DNA of 64,000 nt from Lysobacteraceae bacterium (GCA_012523465.1 JAAYIK010000011.1:1-64000); one strand, 5' to 3'; counted from the first letter of the stretch, positions 38,153-47,184 are shown. The notes: generated by a model from the sequence alone, not told the origin. Program-made: numbers and translations.

Positions 38153-38872
38153 TCACTGCTCCAGGCTCAACCCCAGCAGACGCGTCTGCAGCGCCAGGTC
38201 GGCAGCCAGCTCGGCCATGCTGCCGGTGTACACGATGCGCCCGCTATCCATCACTGCCACGCTGTCGCCCAAGGAACTGGCGAAATTGAAGTTCTGCTCC
38301 ACCAGCAGGATGGTGGTGCGGGTTTGCTTCAGCTGCAGGAAGGCATCCCGCATGTGGTTGACGATGGCTGGCGCCAGCCCCTTGGTGGGCTCGTCGATCA
38401 GCAGCAGCTCGCGCGGCTCGATGATCGCCCGGGCCACGGCCAGCATCTGCTTCTACCCGCCGGACAGGGCGCCGGCCGGGCTGTTCCAGAATTTCTTCAG
38501 GGCCGGGAACAGCTGAAAAATCCACTCCAGCCGGTCCTCCCGCATAGGACCGCCGGTGGCGGCCAGCTCCATGTTCTCGCGCACACTGAGCAGGCTGAAG
38601 ATGCCCATGTGCTCGGGCACAAAGGCGATGCCCCGGCGAGCGATGGCGGGCGTGCGCAGCCGCCCCAGCTCCTCGCCCTTAAAACGAATGCAACCGGCGG
38701 TGATCCGGCACAACCCCATGATGGTGCGCAGGGTGGTGCTCTTGCCTGCACCGTTGCGCCCCAGCAGCACGGTCAGCCCGCCGGCCGGCACCTGCAGATC
38801 GACTCCGTGCAGGATGTGGTACTGGCCGATGTTGCTGTGCAGCCCTCGAATGTCCAGCAGTGGTTCCATCAT
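38153..38872 (-). pseudogene. livF: ABC importer ATPase livF with in-frame amber codon
   Basis: The full frame would encode a ~239-residue LivF ATPase. Walker A (LLGRNGAGKSTT) is near residue 40, and past the lesion come Walker B (LLLIDEPTKGL) and the H-loop region (ILLVEQNFNF). At 38453-38455 the codon after LSGG is TAG, followed by KQMLAVARA. The expected residue there is Gln or Glu of the LSGG[QE] signature, so a single CAG-to-TAG change explains it. Termination would remove Walker B and the H-loop, so the product cannot hydrolyse ATP unless the codon is suppressed. A sequencing error is possible. Confidence 0.88.
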
Positions 38873-38899
38873 GCCCTCCTCCCCGCGCCGACTGTCGCT

Positions 38900-39682
38900 T
38901 CAGGGCGCCGCCGGCGCTGCGCCCAGATAGGCTTCCTGCACCACAGTGGAAGCGATCACTGTCTCCGGCTCACCGTCCTCCAGCAGCTCGCCGTTGTGCA
39001 GCACGATGATGCGGTCGGACAGCGTGCGCACGATGTCCATCTTGTGCTCCACCAGCAGGATCACCTTGTCCTTCTGCTGCTTGATCTCGGCGATCAGCTC
39101 GAGAATCACCGTCGCATCGTCCAGGCTCATGCCGGCGGTCGGCTCGTCGAACATGAACACCTTGGGCTCCAGCGCCAGCAGCAACCCCACTTCCAGCTTG
39201 CGCTGGTCGCCGTGCGGCAGCGCCGCCGCCGGCACGTCCGCCCGGTGCGCCAACCGCACCCGCTCCAGATAGTACATGGCTCGCTCGGTGATGTCGCGCC
39301 GCCTGGAGGCGCGCTGCCAAAAGTTGTAGCCAACCCGGTGGCGGGCGGCGACGGCGAGCCGGACGTTCTCCAGTACGCTCAGGCCGGGGAACAGGTTGGT
39401 CAGCTGGAAGGCGCGTCTCAGCCCCTTGTCGGCCCGGGCCGGCACGCTCAGATGGGTGATGTCTTCGCCTGCCAGGATGACGCTGCCGCCAGTGGCCCGC
39501 AGCTGTCCGGAGATCAGGTTGAAGTACGTGGTCTTACCGGCGCCGTTGGGACCGACGATGGAAGTCAGCGTGCCGCGCTCGAAAGCGCAGGAGACCTTGT
39601 TGACCGCCACATGACCGCCGAAATTGATGGTCAGATCGCGCGTCTCCAGCAGCACGCGCCTGGAATCAGTGGTGGTACGCAT
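38900..39682 (-). CDS. livG: ABC importer ATPase, LivG type
   Basis: 260 residues with Walker A (VGPNGAGKTTYF near residue 38), a LivG-type insert with the FQLTNLFPGLSVLENV Q-loop, and Walker B (KVFMFDEPTAG). The signature is LPHGDQRKLEVGLLLA, the form usual in LivG. C-terminal LVEHKMDIVRTLSDRIIVLHNG holds the H-loop His. Intact, and it would pair with the broken LivF. Confidence 0.92.
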   Translation of the reverse strand: MRTTTDSRRVLLETRDLTINFGGHVAVNKVSCAFERGTLTSIVGPNGAGKTTYFNLISGQLRATGGSVILAGEDITHLSVPARADKGLRRAFQLTNLFPGLSVLENVRLAVAARHRVGYNFWQRASRRRDITERAMYYLERVRLAHRADVPAAALPHGDQRKLEVGLLLALEPKVFMFDEPTAGMSLDDATVILELIAEIKQQKDKVILLVEHKMDIVRTLSDRIIVLHNGELLEDGEPETVIASTVVQEAYLGAAPAAP

Positions 39683-39737
39683 CCGCTCGTGCCCTCTCGC
39701 CGGCCCGCCTCCCGCCGTGGGAAGCGGGCCGATCGTC

Positions 39738-40935
39738 TCAGCGCTGGTTGCGAATGGGGATGTTCATCTCTTCCGGCTTGATCTCCCGCACCAGCTCGGG
39801 GATGGCCCATTCCACGTCGGGATCGACCTTGATGCGGAAGTGGTACATGGACTGCATCGCCTGGTGGTCCTGCTCGCGGATGCGCATGCGGCCCTTGGGG
39901 GTGTCGAATTCCAGGCCTTCGAAAGCGGCGATCAGGTCCTCCGTATCGGTGGAGCCGCCGGCGCGGCGAATGGCCTCGACGATGGCGACGGCCTCGGCGA
40001 AACCCTGCGCGGTGAAGAAATCCGGCGGCGTGCCGTGGCGCTTGAGATGCTCCTCGACGAACCAATCGTTGATGGGGTTGTTGGGGTTTTCGTAGTAGTA
40101 ATAGCCGGCCCCCTCCATGCCCGGGAAAGCCTTGTAGCCGACCAGTGCGGAGAGGATGTTGCCCCCCGTGGCCAGCTTGATCCCGTAACGCTCAGGCTGC
40201 ATGTCCTGGATGCGGCCGAAGGGGTTATTGGCCCCGGCCCAGATGCCGAAGATGAACTTGCCGGCACCGCAGTCGCTGCGGTCCTTGAGCACGTCGAGCA
40301 GGCGCTGGCCAGCGGCGGTGAAGTCGGTAGCATCCATCGGCAGGTATTCCTCGTGCACCACCTTACCGCCCTGCTCCTGCAAGGCCTCCTTGAACGCCGC
40401 CACGCCGTCGCGGCCGAAGGCGTAGTCCTGGGCGATGGTCGCGACGCAAACGCCGGGCTTGCCGATGGCGACGGCATTGGAGACGGCGTCCTGCGACGAG
40501 TTGCGGCCGATGCGGAAGACGTAGCGGTTCCAGTCGGCGCCGGTGATGCTGTCGGCCACACCCTGGGCGATGATGATGCGCTCGTAATTCCTCCGCCAGC
40601 GGCAGCACCGCCAACGCCACCCCAGAGGAGATGGTGCCGATCACGATGTGGGAATCGTCCTCGGCGAATGCCGCCTCGACCAGCGCCCTGGCCCGCGCCG
40701 GGTTCATCTGGTCATCCTTCTCGATCAGCTTGATCGGACGGCCTTCCACCGTCATGGTGCCGTCGGTGGCGTACTCGAAGCCCATGCGCAGCCCGATGTG
40801 CAGTTGCTCGCCATAGGCCCGCAGCGCGCCGGTGAGGGTGTTGACGTGGGTGATGATTACGGGCTCCTGCGCCTGGGCCAAGAGGCTGGTGCCCAGCCCT
40901 AGAGCCGCCAGCAGGGACAGCGTCCTTCTTTTCAT
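39738..40935 (-). pseudogene. ABC importer substrate-binding protein gene with frameshift
   Basis: The first part (from 40935) has a signal peptide (MKRRTLSLLAALGLGTSLLAQAQ) and the start of a HAAT-family binding protein (TLTGALRAYGEQ, RPIKLIEKDDQMNPARA). After PLAEE the frame is lost; the homologous continuation YERIIIAQGVADSITGADWNRYVF is in another frame and runs to 39738. One extra T in GAGGAATTACGAG (plus-strand 40586-40589) accounts for it. The downstream part is otherwise intact (~273 residues), so the lesion is recent or is a sequencing error. The product would be the periplasmic receptor for the importer. Confidence 0.88.
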
Positions 40936-41001
40936 GACTTCTCCTCCTCGGTGCTTCTTCGCCGCCGGGTCGGTCGGCGGGCCGGCCTTGCCGGCCGCCG
41001 C

Positions 41002-41598
41002 TCAGCCCAGCCTTTTTTGCATGCCGTTGCGAATCAGGTCGGCCGCGGCCGCCACCACCTGCTCGAACGGCGCGTCCTGATCCCACAGGGCGTAGCGCAT
41101 GCCCAGAAAATGGCCGATCCCCATCAGGGCCCAGGCCCGCACTTGGTTATCGCCAGCCGCGATCTCGCCCTTGCTCTGCGCCTGGCGCAACAGCCGCTCG
41201 TAGGCCGCTGCGAAGGTTTGGTAGTACTCGCGATAAATCGACTCGTCGACGAACAGCGCTTCCTGCAGGATGCGGTACAGGCTCTGGTTCTCGCGGACGA
41301 AATGCAGGAAGGCCAGCAGCCCCCGCTGCTCCGCCTCCAGCCGGTCCTTGCTGCCGGCCACCCGCTCGGCGACGTACAGGCGCAGATCGCGGCCCAGCTG
41401 GCGCACCAGCTCACGCAGCGCCTCTTCCTTGCTGGAAAAGTGGAAATAAAACGTGCCCTGCGCGATGCCAGCGGCACGCGTGATATCAACGATGCCGGCA
41501 CCATGGAAGCCGAGCCGGCCGAAAGTCTCTTCCGCCGCCTTGAGGATGCGGCGCCGGGTGCGCTTGCCGCGCATCGTCTTGGGCCGGACCGCGCTCAT
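41002..41598 (-). CDS. TetR-family repressor of the ABC importer operon
   Basis: 198 residues. The N-terminal helix-turn-helix is TRRRILKAAEETFGRLGFHGAGIVDITRAAGIAQGTFYFHFSSKEEAL, a standard TetR DNA-binding domain; the C-terminal ligand domain is all-helical. ATG 41598 has GGGGAG upstream. First gene of the unit TetR-binding protein-livG-livF-livH-livM-aminotransferase, 66 bases before the binding protein. A palindrome overlaps its own promoter, so autorepression relieved by the imported compound is likely. Confidence 0.9.
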   Translation of the reverse strand: MSAVRPKTMRGKRTRRRILKAAEETFGRLGFHGAGIVDITRAAGIAQGTFYFHFSSKEEALRELVRQLGRDLRLYVAERVAGSKDRLEAEQRGLLAFLHFVRENQSLYRILQEALFVDESIYREYYQTFAAAYERLLRQAQSKGEIAAGDNQVRAWALMGIGHFLGMRYALWDQDAPFEQVVAAAADLIRNGMQKRLG

Positions 41599-41636
41599 GC
41601 CGCCTGCTCCCCGCTGCCCGTCGATCAAATTCGAAT

Positions 41637-41647
41637 ACCGATTCGGT
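41637..41647. promoter_or_regulatory. Probable TetR operator palindrome
   Basis: ACCGATTCGGT is a perfect 11-base palindrome. It overlaps a second one (CGAAT-ACCG-ATTCG, 41632-41645) and lies just downstream of the -10 box, where a repressor would block initiation. Confidence 0.5.
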
Positions 41648-41657
41648 TTTCACTTAA

Positions 41658-41685
41658 AACATAGAAGCAGGCCGCGAAATGTCAA
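41658..41685 (-). promoter_or_regulatory. Sigma-70 promoter of the TetR-ABC operon
   Basis: On the minus strand TTGACA (41680-41685) and TATGTT (41658-41663) are separated by 16 bp, immediately upstream of the operator-like palindrome. Confidence 0.6.
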
Positions 41686-41701
41686 ACCGGAGCCTTTACG
41701 C

Positions 41702-42766
41702 TCAAAACAGCGCGAGTTGGCGCTCGACCTGCTGGGCCGGCTGCAGGCCCGAGCCGGTCACGCCGAGCAAGCGTACCGGGCGGGTGGCCGCCTCGGTGCG
41801 GGCCAGCAGGGTTTCCAGCAGCTGCATGAGGTCGGCCAGCTCGGTGATGGGATGGAGCGTGGTATGGCTGCGGGTGATGAGCTGGAAATCGTGGTAGCGG
41901 ACCTTGAGCGTCCAGGTGCTGGCCGTGAGCCGGAGCGACGCCAGCCCCGACAGAACTTCCTCGGCCAGCGGTCGCAGCGCCGCCAGCATGTCCTTGGGGT
42001 CGCTCAGATCGCGCTCGAAGGTGGTCTCGGTGCCGTACGACTTGCGCTCGCGGCTGGGTCGCACCGGCCGCTCGTCGATGCCGCGGGCGATGTTGTAGAA
42101 GAACTCGCCGCTCTTGCCGAAGACCGCCTGCAGCTCCGGCAAGCTCCAGCGCGCCAGATCGGCGCCGGTGCGGATGCCGAGCTCGTGCATCCTGGCTTCG
42201 GTGGCGGGCCCGACGCCGTGAAAGCGGCCTATCTCGAGCCCGGCCACGAATGCCGGCCCTTCCTCCGGCGTGATCACGTACAACCCGTCGGGCTTGTTGA
42301 CCTCGGAAGCCAGCTTGGCCAGGAACTTGTTGTAGGAGACGCCGGCCGAGGCGGTCAGTCCCGTCTCCTCGAAGATCTCGCGCTTGATCTGGCGGGCGAT
42401 CAAGGTGGCCGCGCCCCGGCAGGCCCTGCTATCGGTCACGTCCAGGTAGGCTTCGTCCAGTGACAGCGGCTCGACTAGCGGCGTATAGCGGCGGAAGATG
42501 GCCCGGATCCGCTGCGACTCGGCGCGATAGACGTCGAACCGGGGCCGCAGAAAGATGGCATGCGGGCAAAGGCGACGCGCATGGGCAGACGGCATGGCCG
42601 AGCGAATGCCGTAGCGGCGCGCCTCATAGCTGGCGGTCGCCACCACGCCGCGGCCGTCCGGCGAGCCGCCCACCACCAGCGGCTTGCCACGCAGCTCGGG
42701 GTTATCGCGCTGCTCCACCGCGGCATAGAATGCGTCCATGTCAATATGTATGATCTTTCGTGACAT
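41702..42766 (-). CDS. dinB: DNA polymerase IV (Y family)
   Basis: An error-prone translesion polymerase. 354 residues. Catalytic residues are in KIIHIDMDAFYAAVEQRD (first Asp) and VEPLSLDEAYLDVT (SLDEAYLD, the second acidic pair). The thumb has a helix-hairpin-helix (GRFHGVGPATEARMHELGIRTGADL) and the little-finger domain follows. The C-terminus (QPAQQVERQLALF) ends in a QLxLF-type clamp-binding motif. ATG 42766 matches the family start. No clear LexA box was seen upstream. Confidence 0.95.
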   Translation of the reverse strand: MSRKIIHIDMDAFYAAVEQRDNPELRGKPLVVGGSPDGRGVVATASYEARRYGIRSAMPSAHARRLCPHAIFLRPRFDVYRAESQRIRAIFRRYTPLVEPLSLDEAYLDVTDSRACRGAATLIARQIKREIFEETGLTASAGVSYNKFLAKLASEVNKPDGLYVITPEEGPAFVAGLEIGRFHGVGPATEARMHELGIRTGADLARWSLPELQAVFGKSGEFFYNIARGIDERPVRPSRERKSYGTETTFERDLSDPKDMLAALRPLAEEVLSGLASLRLTASTWTLKVRYHDFQLITRSHTTLHPITELADLMQLLETLLARTEAATRPVRLLGVTGSGLQPAQQVERQLALF

Positions 42767-42861
42767 AGCTGGCAGCAGCGACACCGGGCGAGCACGCTCA
42801 TTTTACCCAAGCAGGGCGTGGAGCCACTGCCGTCAAGCACGAACGCCTCCGACGGGCTACC

Positions 42862-44250
42862 ATGGCCCGTCCACCCATCGACCTTCAGGCTTTCATGACA
42901 TCATCAAGGCAACGCGGCAGCCTGGGCCGGGCGCTGTTCGACATGACCTGGCCCATGATCTTCGGCGTCGTTTCGCTGATGAGCTTCCAGCTGGTCGACA
43001 GCATCTTCATCAGCATGCTGGGCGTGGAACCGCTAGCCGCCTTGGGCTTCACCGTCCCCGTCAACCAGCTGTTCATCGCCATCCAGGTCGGCATCGGCAT
43101 CGCTGCCACCGCGCTGATCTCCCGCGCTCTCGGTGCCGGCAATCCGGAGCGGGCCAAGCGCCTCGGCGGGCTGGTGATCGCGATCGGCGGGGTAGCCATG
43201 CTGACCCTATGCGTCCTGGTCTGGGTCGTGCGCCGACCGCTGCTGACCGCGCTGGGAGCCGATCCCGCACTGCTGCCAATGATCGGCCAATACTGGCTCC
43301 CCTGGCTAGGCAGTGCCTGGGTAGGCGCCATGCTGTATTTCGCTTACAGCATCTGCCGCGCCAACGGCGACACCCGCTTGCCAGGCTTAATGATGGTAGT
43401 CACCAGCTTGCTCAACCTGGCGCTGGATCCGCTGTTCATCTTCGTTTTCGGCTGGGGGCTGCCGGGCGCTGCGCTGGCGACCCTGACTGCCTTCGGCCTG
43501 GGCGCGGCAGTGACCTTCATGCGGCTGCAACGGCGCGCCTGGCTGCGCCTCGACCCCCACGGCCTGCCGCCGCTGCCGGCCCTGCGCCAGCTCGCTGGCA
43601 TCAGCCTGCCGGCCATGGTGAGCCAACTGATGCCGGCCGTGTCCGCCCTGCTGGCCACCAATCTGGTGGCCGGCTTCGGCGCCGGGGCAGTGGCAGCCTG
43701 GGCGCTGGGGACGCGGCTGGAGTATTTCTCCATCGTCACCGTACTGGCGCTCACCATGTCGCTGCCACCGATGGTCGGGCGCTTCCTGGGCGCCGGCCAG
43801 CTGAAGCGGATACGTTCCTTGATCAAGATCGCCGCCCGTTTCGTGCTCGGCCTGCAGCTGATCATCGCCCTGGCCTGGATGGCCGGCAGCGGAATGCTGC
43901 CCGGCCTGCTGGCGCCGGAGCCCGAGGTGGCCGAGCTGCTGCATGCCTATCTGCTGCTGGTGCCGCTCAGCTATGGCCCGCTGGGGGTGTGCATGATCAT
44001 GGTCTCGGTCTGCAACGCCTTGGGCCTGCCAGCACGGGCGGTGCTGATCTCCTTCATCCGGCTATTCGTCTGCTACCTGCCGGGATTGTGGCTAGGCGCC
44101 AGGCTGGGCGGCATGCCCGGCCTGTACGCCGGCGCCCTGGCCGGCAATCTGGCTGCCGGGGCGATCAGCTGGCTGCTCTACAACCAGGCCATAGAGCGCC
44201 TGCAAGGCAGCGCACCCGGGCTCGCGAGGTCAGCGCGGCAGCAGGCGTAG
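42862..44250 (+). CDS. MATE-family efflux transporter
   Basis: 462 residues with 12 hydrophobic segments and the MATE repeat structure. The first segment has LFDMTWPMIFGVVSLMSFQLVDSIFISMLG, and the second half repeats this pattern (GISLPAMVSQLMPAVSALLATNL). Members export cationic drugs or metabolites in exchange for Na+ or H+. ATG 42862 is used; a second ATG at 42895 is equally possible, as neither has a strong ribosome site. Its 3' end overlaps the convergent SDR gene by 21 bases. Confidence 0.88.
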   Translation: MARPPIDLQAFMTSSRQRGSLGRALFDMTWPMIFGVVSLMSFQLVDSIFISMLGVEPLAALGFTVPVNQLFIAIQVGIGIAATALISRALGAGNPERAKRLGGLVIAIGGVAMLTLCVLVWVVRRPLLTALGADPALLPMIGQYWLPWLGSAWVGAMLYFAYSICRANGDTRLPGLMMVVTSLLNLALDPLFIFVFGWGLPGAALATLTAFGLGAAVTFMRLQRRAWLRLDPHGLPPLPALRQLAGISLPAMVSQLMPAVSALLATNLVAGFGAGAVAAWALGTRLEYFSIVTVLALTMSLPPMVGRFLGAGQLKRIRSLIKIAARFVLGLQLIIALAWMAGSGMLPGLLAPEPEVAELLHAYLLLVPLSYGPLGVCMIMVSVCNALGLPARAVLISFIRLFVCYLPGLWLGARLGGMPGLYAGALAGNLAAGAISWLLYNQAIERLQGSAPGLARSARQQA

Positions 44251-44970
44251 CGGCAGCCGCTGCAGCAGAAACCCGACCAGACGCCACGGCCAGGCAGGAA
44301 CGAAAACGGCGGCGGGCTCGCGCTCGATGGCTGCGACCAACGCCCGCACGCCGGTTTCCAGGTCCACGGCGAACGGCAGCCGCTCGGCGCCGGCATTGAG
44401 CGGCGTGCGGATGTAACCAGGATAAAGAGTGGTGACCTTGATGGGCGTACCCAGTAGCTCGGCCCGAATGCCTTCCGCCAGGGTAGCTAGGCCGGCCTTG
44501 CTGGCCGAATAGGCGGTCATGCCGCCGGGAAAGCCGCGCAAGGCGGCCACTGAAGAGACCACCACCAAATGGCCGCGGTTCTGGCGACGGAAGATCTCCA
44601 CCGCCGCCTCGCACTGCGCCAGCGCGGCGATCAGATTAGTCTGCAACGTTGCCAGGTTGTCGGTGAAGCCGCCGCAGCCGATGGGACGCCCACTGCCGAT
44701 GCCGGCGTTGACGATGACCCGGTCCAGTCCGCCCAGCTCGGCTGTGCAATCGGCGAATACCTCGAACACCTGGGCATGGTCGTTCACGTCCAGCTGGCGC
44801 ACCACAATGCGGCGTTCGGGATGCCGGGCAAGCAATTCGTCGCGCAGCGCCTGCAGCTGCTCACGGCGCCGGGCGCACAGCGCCAGATCGTGGCCACGCT
44901 CGGCATAGGCGCGCGCCATGCCTGCGCCCAGCCCCGAGCTAGCACCGGTGATGAGAACGTTCTTGCGCAT
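44230..44970 (-). CDS. Short-chain dehydrogenase/reductase
   Basis: 246 residues, classical SDR. The cofactor site is VLITGASSGLGAGMAR, followed by CARR (NADP preference); NAG is at 88-90, Ser in VVSSVAAL, and the catalytic pair is YSASK (Tyr154, Lys158). The C-terminus has a hydrophobic amphipathic stretch (WPWRLVGFLLQRLPLRLLP) suggesting membrane association, as in lipid-acting SDRs. Substrate unknown. Converges with the MATE gene. Confidence 0.88.
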   Translation of the reverse strand: MRKNVLITGASSGLGAGMARAYAERGHDLALCARRREQLQALRDELLARHPERRIVVRQLDVNDHAQVFEVFADCTAELGGLDRVIVNAGIGSGRPIGCGGFTDNLATLQTNLIAALAQCEAAVEIFRRQNRGHLVVVSSVAALRGFPGGMTAYSASKAGLATLAEGIRAELLGTPIKVTTLYPGYIRTPLNAGAERLPFAVDLETGVRALVAAIEREPAAVFVPAWPWRLVGFLLQRLPLRLLPR

Positions 44971-45119
44971 TGCCTCCCCCCAATGCTTGCAAGCCGCGCC
45001 TTGCGCACGGCCGTGCCAAAGATAGGCAAGCCGCCGCCAAAGCTCCAGCGACCACCTTGTTTGTCGGCCCCGCCGCCGTCATCTGCCCCTGAGTCCTGGG
45101 AACCGCGGAAGCGAGCGAC

Positions 45120-45278
45120 ATGACCTCCAAACGCAAACACCCCGAGCAGAAACGGCGCCCCGAGCTGGAGCCCTATGCGCCACCCGACCATCCCGACGTG
45201 CACGTGCCGGAGCAGCAGCTGCCGGAAGAACCGCCGCCGAAACAGCGAGAGAAGCGGCCGCAGGCAAAGCCCTCATAG
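45120..45278 (+). CDS. Small Pro/Glu/Lys-rich protein (52 residues)
   Basis: Runs from ATG 45120 to a TAG at 45276, with GGAAG eight bases upstream. The sequence is all hydrophilic: a basic start (TSKRKHPEQKRR), a central YAPPDHPDVHVPEQQLP, and a Pro/Glu-rich then basic end (PPPKQREKRPQAKPS). No domain and no membrane segment; predicted disordered. It is too short for a length test, so its reality depends on conservation. It occupies the gap upstream of the FAH gene. Confidence 0.4.
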   Translation: MTSKRKHPEQKRRPELEPYAPPDHPDVHVPEQQLPEEPPPKQREKRPQAKPS

Positions 45279-45383
45279 GCGGACCAATGGCGTAACAATA
45301 AAGAGCAATCCAGGCTGCTCGACAACTGATATTTACCGCACCCACAAGAAAATATCGAAAGCCTCAAAAGTCTTGATTCCCCA

Positions 45384-45412
45384 TTTATGACCGCCGCAAT
45401 AAATGATATAAT
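45384..45412 (+). promoter_or_regulatory. Likely promoter of the FAH-family gene
   Basis: A perfect TATAAT at 45407-45412 with a weak TTTATG 17 bp upstream (45384-45389). It lies about 30 bases before the ATG, in a locally AT-rich segment of a GC-rich region. Confidence 0.5.
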
Positions 45413-45445
45413 GACGGTCCTTTCGCATACATTCGAGGGGCTATT

Positions 45446-46315
45446 ATGCGAGTCGTATCATTTCGTCAGAACGGCAAGACTGACTGGGGAATCGTCAGCG
45501 AAGACCGAATCAGGGTCGCCGGCGACGGCTATCCGGCGACGGTGCTTCAGCTGTTGGAGCAAGATGCGCCGATGGACATTTTGTCACGGCTGCAGGCCGA
45601 CCCCGACGCTACCAGCGTCCCGCTGAACGAAGCAGAGCTGTTGGCGCCGATTCCACGACCACGCAAGAACGTCATCTGCCTCGGCTTGAACTACGCCGAG
45701 CACGCGCGTGAATCACTGCAGACGAAAGGGCTGGCAGTGGAAATGCCGGAGCACCCGGTTGTCTTCACCAAGAGCACGACCACCATCACCGGCCCCTATG
45801 CCGACATCCCGCTGCGCAGCCAGGTCACCCGGGAACTCGACTGGGAAGCGGAGCTGGCCGTGGTAATCGGCCGCGGCGGCCGCGACATTCCCGAGGCTGA
45901 AGCCCTGCAGCACGTCTTCGGCTACATGGTGCTCAACGATCTTACCGCCCGTGATCTGCAGCGCCGTCACAAGCAGTTCTTCCTGGGCAAAAGCCTGGAC
46001 GACAGCTGCCCCATGGGGCCCTGGATCGTCACCGCCGACGAGGTTCCCGACCCGCAAAACCTCAATGTGCGCTGCTGGGTCAACGGCGTGCTCAAGCAGG
46101 ATGGCCATACCAGCCAGCAGATCTTCCCAGTGGCGCGCACCATCGCCCTGCTGTCGCAAATCATGACGCTGGAGCCGGGCGACATCATCTCCACCGGCAC
46201 GCCCGAGGGTGTCGGCTTTGCCCGGCAGCCGCCAGAGTTTCTATCTGCGGGCGACGTGGTGGAATGCGAAATCAGCGGAATCGGCCTTATCAGCAACAGT
46301 ATCGTAGCCGTCTGA
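45446..46315 (+). CDS. Fumarylacetoacetate-hydrolase-family enzyme
   Basis: 289 residues. The C-terminal FAH fold begins near residue 70 (NVICLGLNYAEHARES). Metal-binding acidic residues lie in RELDWEAELAVVIGRG and in GYMVLNDLTARDLQ, with FLGKSLDDSCPMGPWIVTADEVPD and TGTPEGVGFAR also family-typical. Members hydrolyse or decarboxylate 2,4-diketo acids such as fumarylpyruvate, or act on oxaloacetate. It stands on the plus strand, convergent to the RraA-family gene, at the edge of a catabolic cluster. The exact reaction cannot be read from the sequence. Confidence 0.9.
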   Translation: MRVVSFRQNGKTDWGIVSEDRIRVAGDGYPATVLQLLEQDAPMDILSRLQADPDATSVPLNEAELLAPIPRPRKNVICLGLNYAEHARESLQTKGLAVEMPEHPVVFTKSTTTITGPYADIPLRSQVTRELDWEAELAVVIGRGGRDIPEAEALQHVFGYMVLNDLTARDLQRRHKQFFLGKSLDDSCPMGPWIVTADEVPDPQNLNVRCWVNGVLKQDGHTSQQIFPVARTIALLSQIMTLEPGDIISTGTPEGVGFARQPPEFLSAGDVVECEISGIGLISNSIVAV

Positions 46316-46330
46316 TTGAGGCATGCTGAT

Positions 46331-46372
46331 TTTTTTAAAAAAAGAAGCCGGCAAGGATATTACCTTGCCGGC
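46331..46372 (-). terminator. Terminator between FAH and RraA-family genes
   Basis: A perfect 10-bp stem (GCCGGCAAGG/CCTTGCCGGC) with a 6-base loop, followed on the minus strand by TTCTTTTTTT. It serves the leftward transcript ending with the RraA-family gene; the rightward FAH transcript meets the same hairpin without a T-run. Confidence 0.82.
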
Positions 46373-46494
46373 CATCCCTAAGGACAGGACTAAACAAGAC
46401 CAGACCCGGCCCCAAAATCTCTGTCGATTAATGTCACAAATAACCAAAAAACGATGTAGTCTCTCGAAGGGTATTGCGGAAGCCAGGGCCGTCA

Positions 46495-47172
46495 TCAAAC
46501 ATTGCCGTACTTGGCCAGAGCATCCGCCAACGTAAGCCCGTTCGACAGCTCCTTGCGAATCTGTTCCTCCTGCCGGGTAAGGGCTTCCGTCTTCTCCAGG
46601 ACCTCCTCGACCAGGTGAGCTGGAATGACGATCGCACCATCCTCGTCGGCCAGGATGAAGTCGCCGGGCTTGACCTCGACATATTTCGTCGTCGCTCCGC
46701 GAATGGCGACCGGAACCTGATAGCCATTGACTTTCCAGCGGCCAATGGACTGCACGGGAGAGCGATAACGGGCATAGACCGAGAAACTGTGGTGCTTGAG
46801 CCAACGCACGTCGCGCACCCCGCCGTCGATCAGGGCCCCCACGCAGCCGCGCTCCTTGAGGCCGACAGCGATCAGCTCTCCGATGTAGCAGACTCCCTCG
46901 CCGTCACCCGACCAAACCGTCACCTCGCCAGGAGAAACGCCCGCACAGGCCTGCATTTTCTCCGGATCACCGCTGCCGTGCTTATAAGGCGTCATCTGGC
47001 CTCGGATCGTATAAGCCCAGCCAGCCAGACGACCGTTGTCAGGCGGGAAAGGGGCAAAATCCGGGTGCAGTCCCTGATGGTGATAGCCCAGCGTGTCAAG
47101 AACGTCGGAAACGTTGGCCGTATCGAGCACAGCGAAACGCTGGCGAATGCTGTCTTTCTTGGCCTGGTCCAT
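46495..47172 (-). CDS. RraA-family aldolase/decarboxylase-like protein
   Basis: 225 residues. The family active-site segment is GALIDGGVRDVRWL (GxxDGxxRD) near residue 115, with the metal-binding Asp next to the Arg-Asp pair; the N-terminal TANVSDVLDTLG and C-terminal DEDGAIVIP are also conserved. Enzymatic members are 4-hydroxy-4-methyl-2-oxoglutarate aldolases that also decarboxylate oxaloacetate; others (RraA) inhibit RNase E. The catabolic neighbourhood favours the enzyme. It follows the SDR gene by 12 bases. Confidence 0.88.
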   Translation of the reverse strand: MDQAKKDSIRQRFAVLDTANVSDVLDTLGYHHQGLHPDFAPFPPDNGRLAGWAYTIRGQMTPYKHGSGDPEKMQACAGVSPGEVTVWSGDGEGVCYIGELIAVGLKERGCVGALIDGGVRDVRWLKHHSFSVYARYRSPVQSIGRWKVNGYQVPVAIRGATTKYVEVKPGDFILADEDGAIVIPAHLVEEVLEKTEALTRQEEQIRKELSNGLTLADALAKYGNV

Positions 47173-47184
47173 AATCGAACTCCT

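Noticed and set aside
38444-38455. TAG in livF as a programmed recoding event (pyrrolysine or suppressor)
   Set aside because: No pyl genes or suppressor tRNA are visible, and bacteria of this type do not use pyrrolysine; a nonsense mutation or sequence error is simpler.
38141-39781. A 546-residue frame on the plus strand
   Set aside because: Antisense to livF and livG; repetitive His/Gln composition typical of reverse-strand shadows.
40560-40600. Programmed ribosomal frameshift in the binding-protein gene
   Set aside because: The extra T is not in a slippery sequence, and no downstream structure was seen; binding proteins are not known to use frameshifting.
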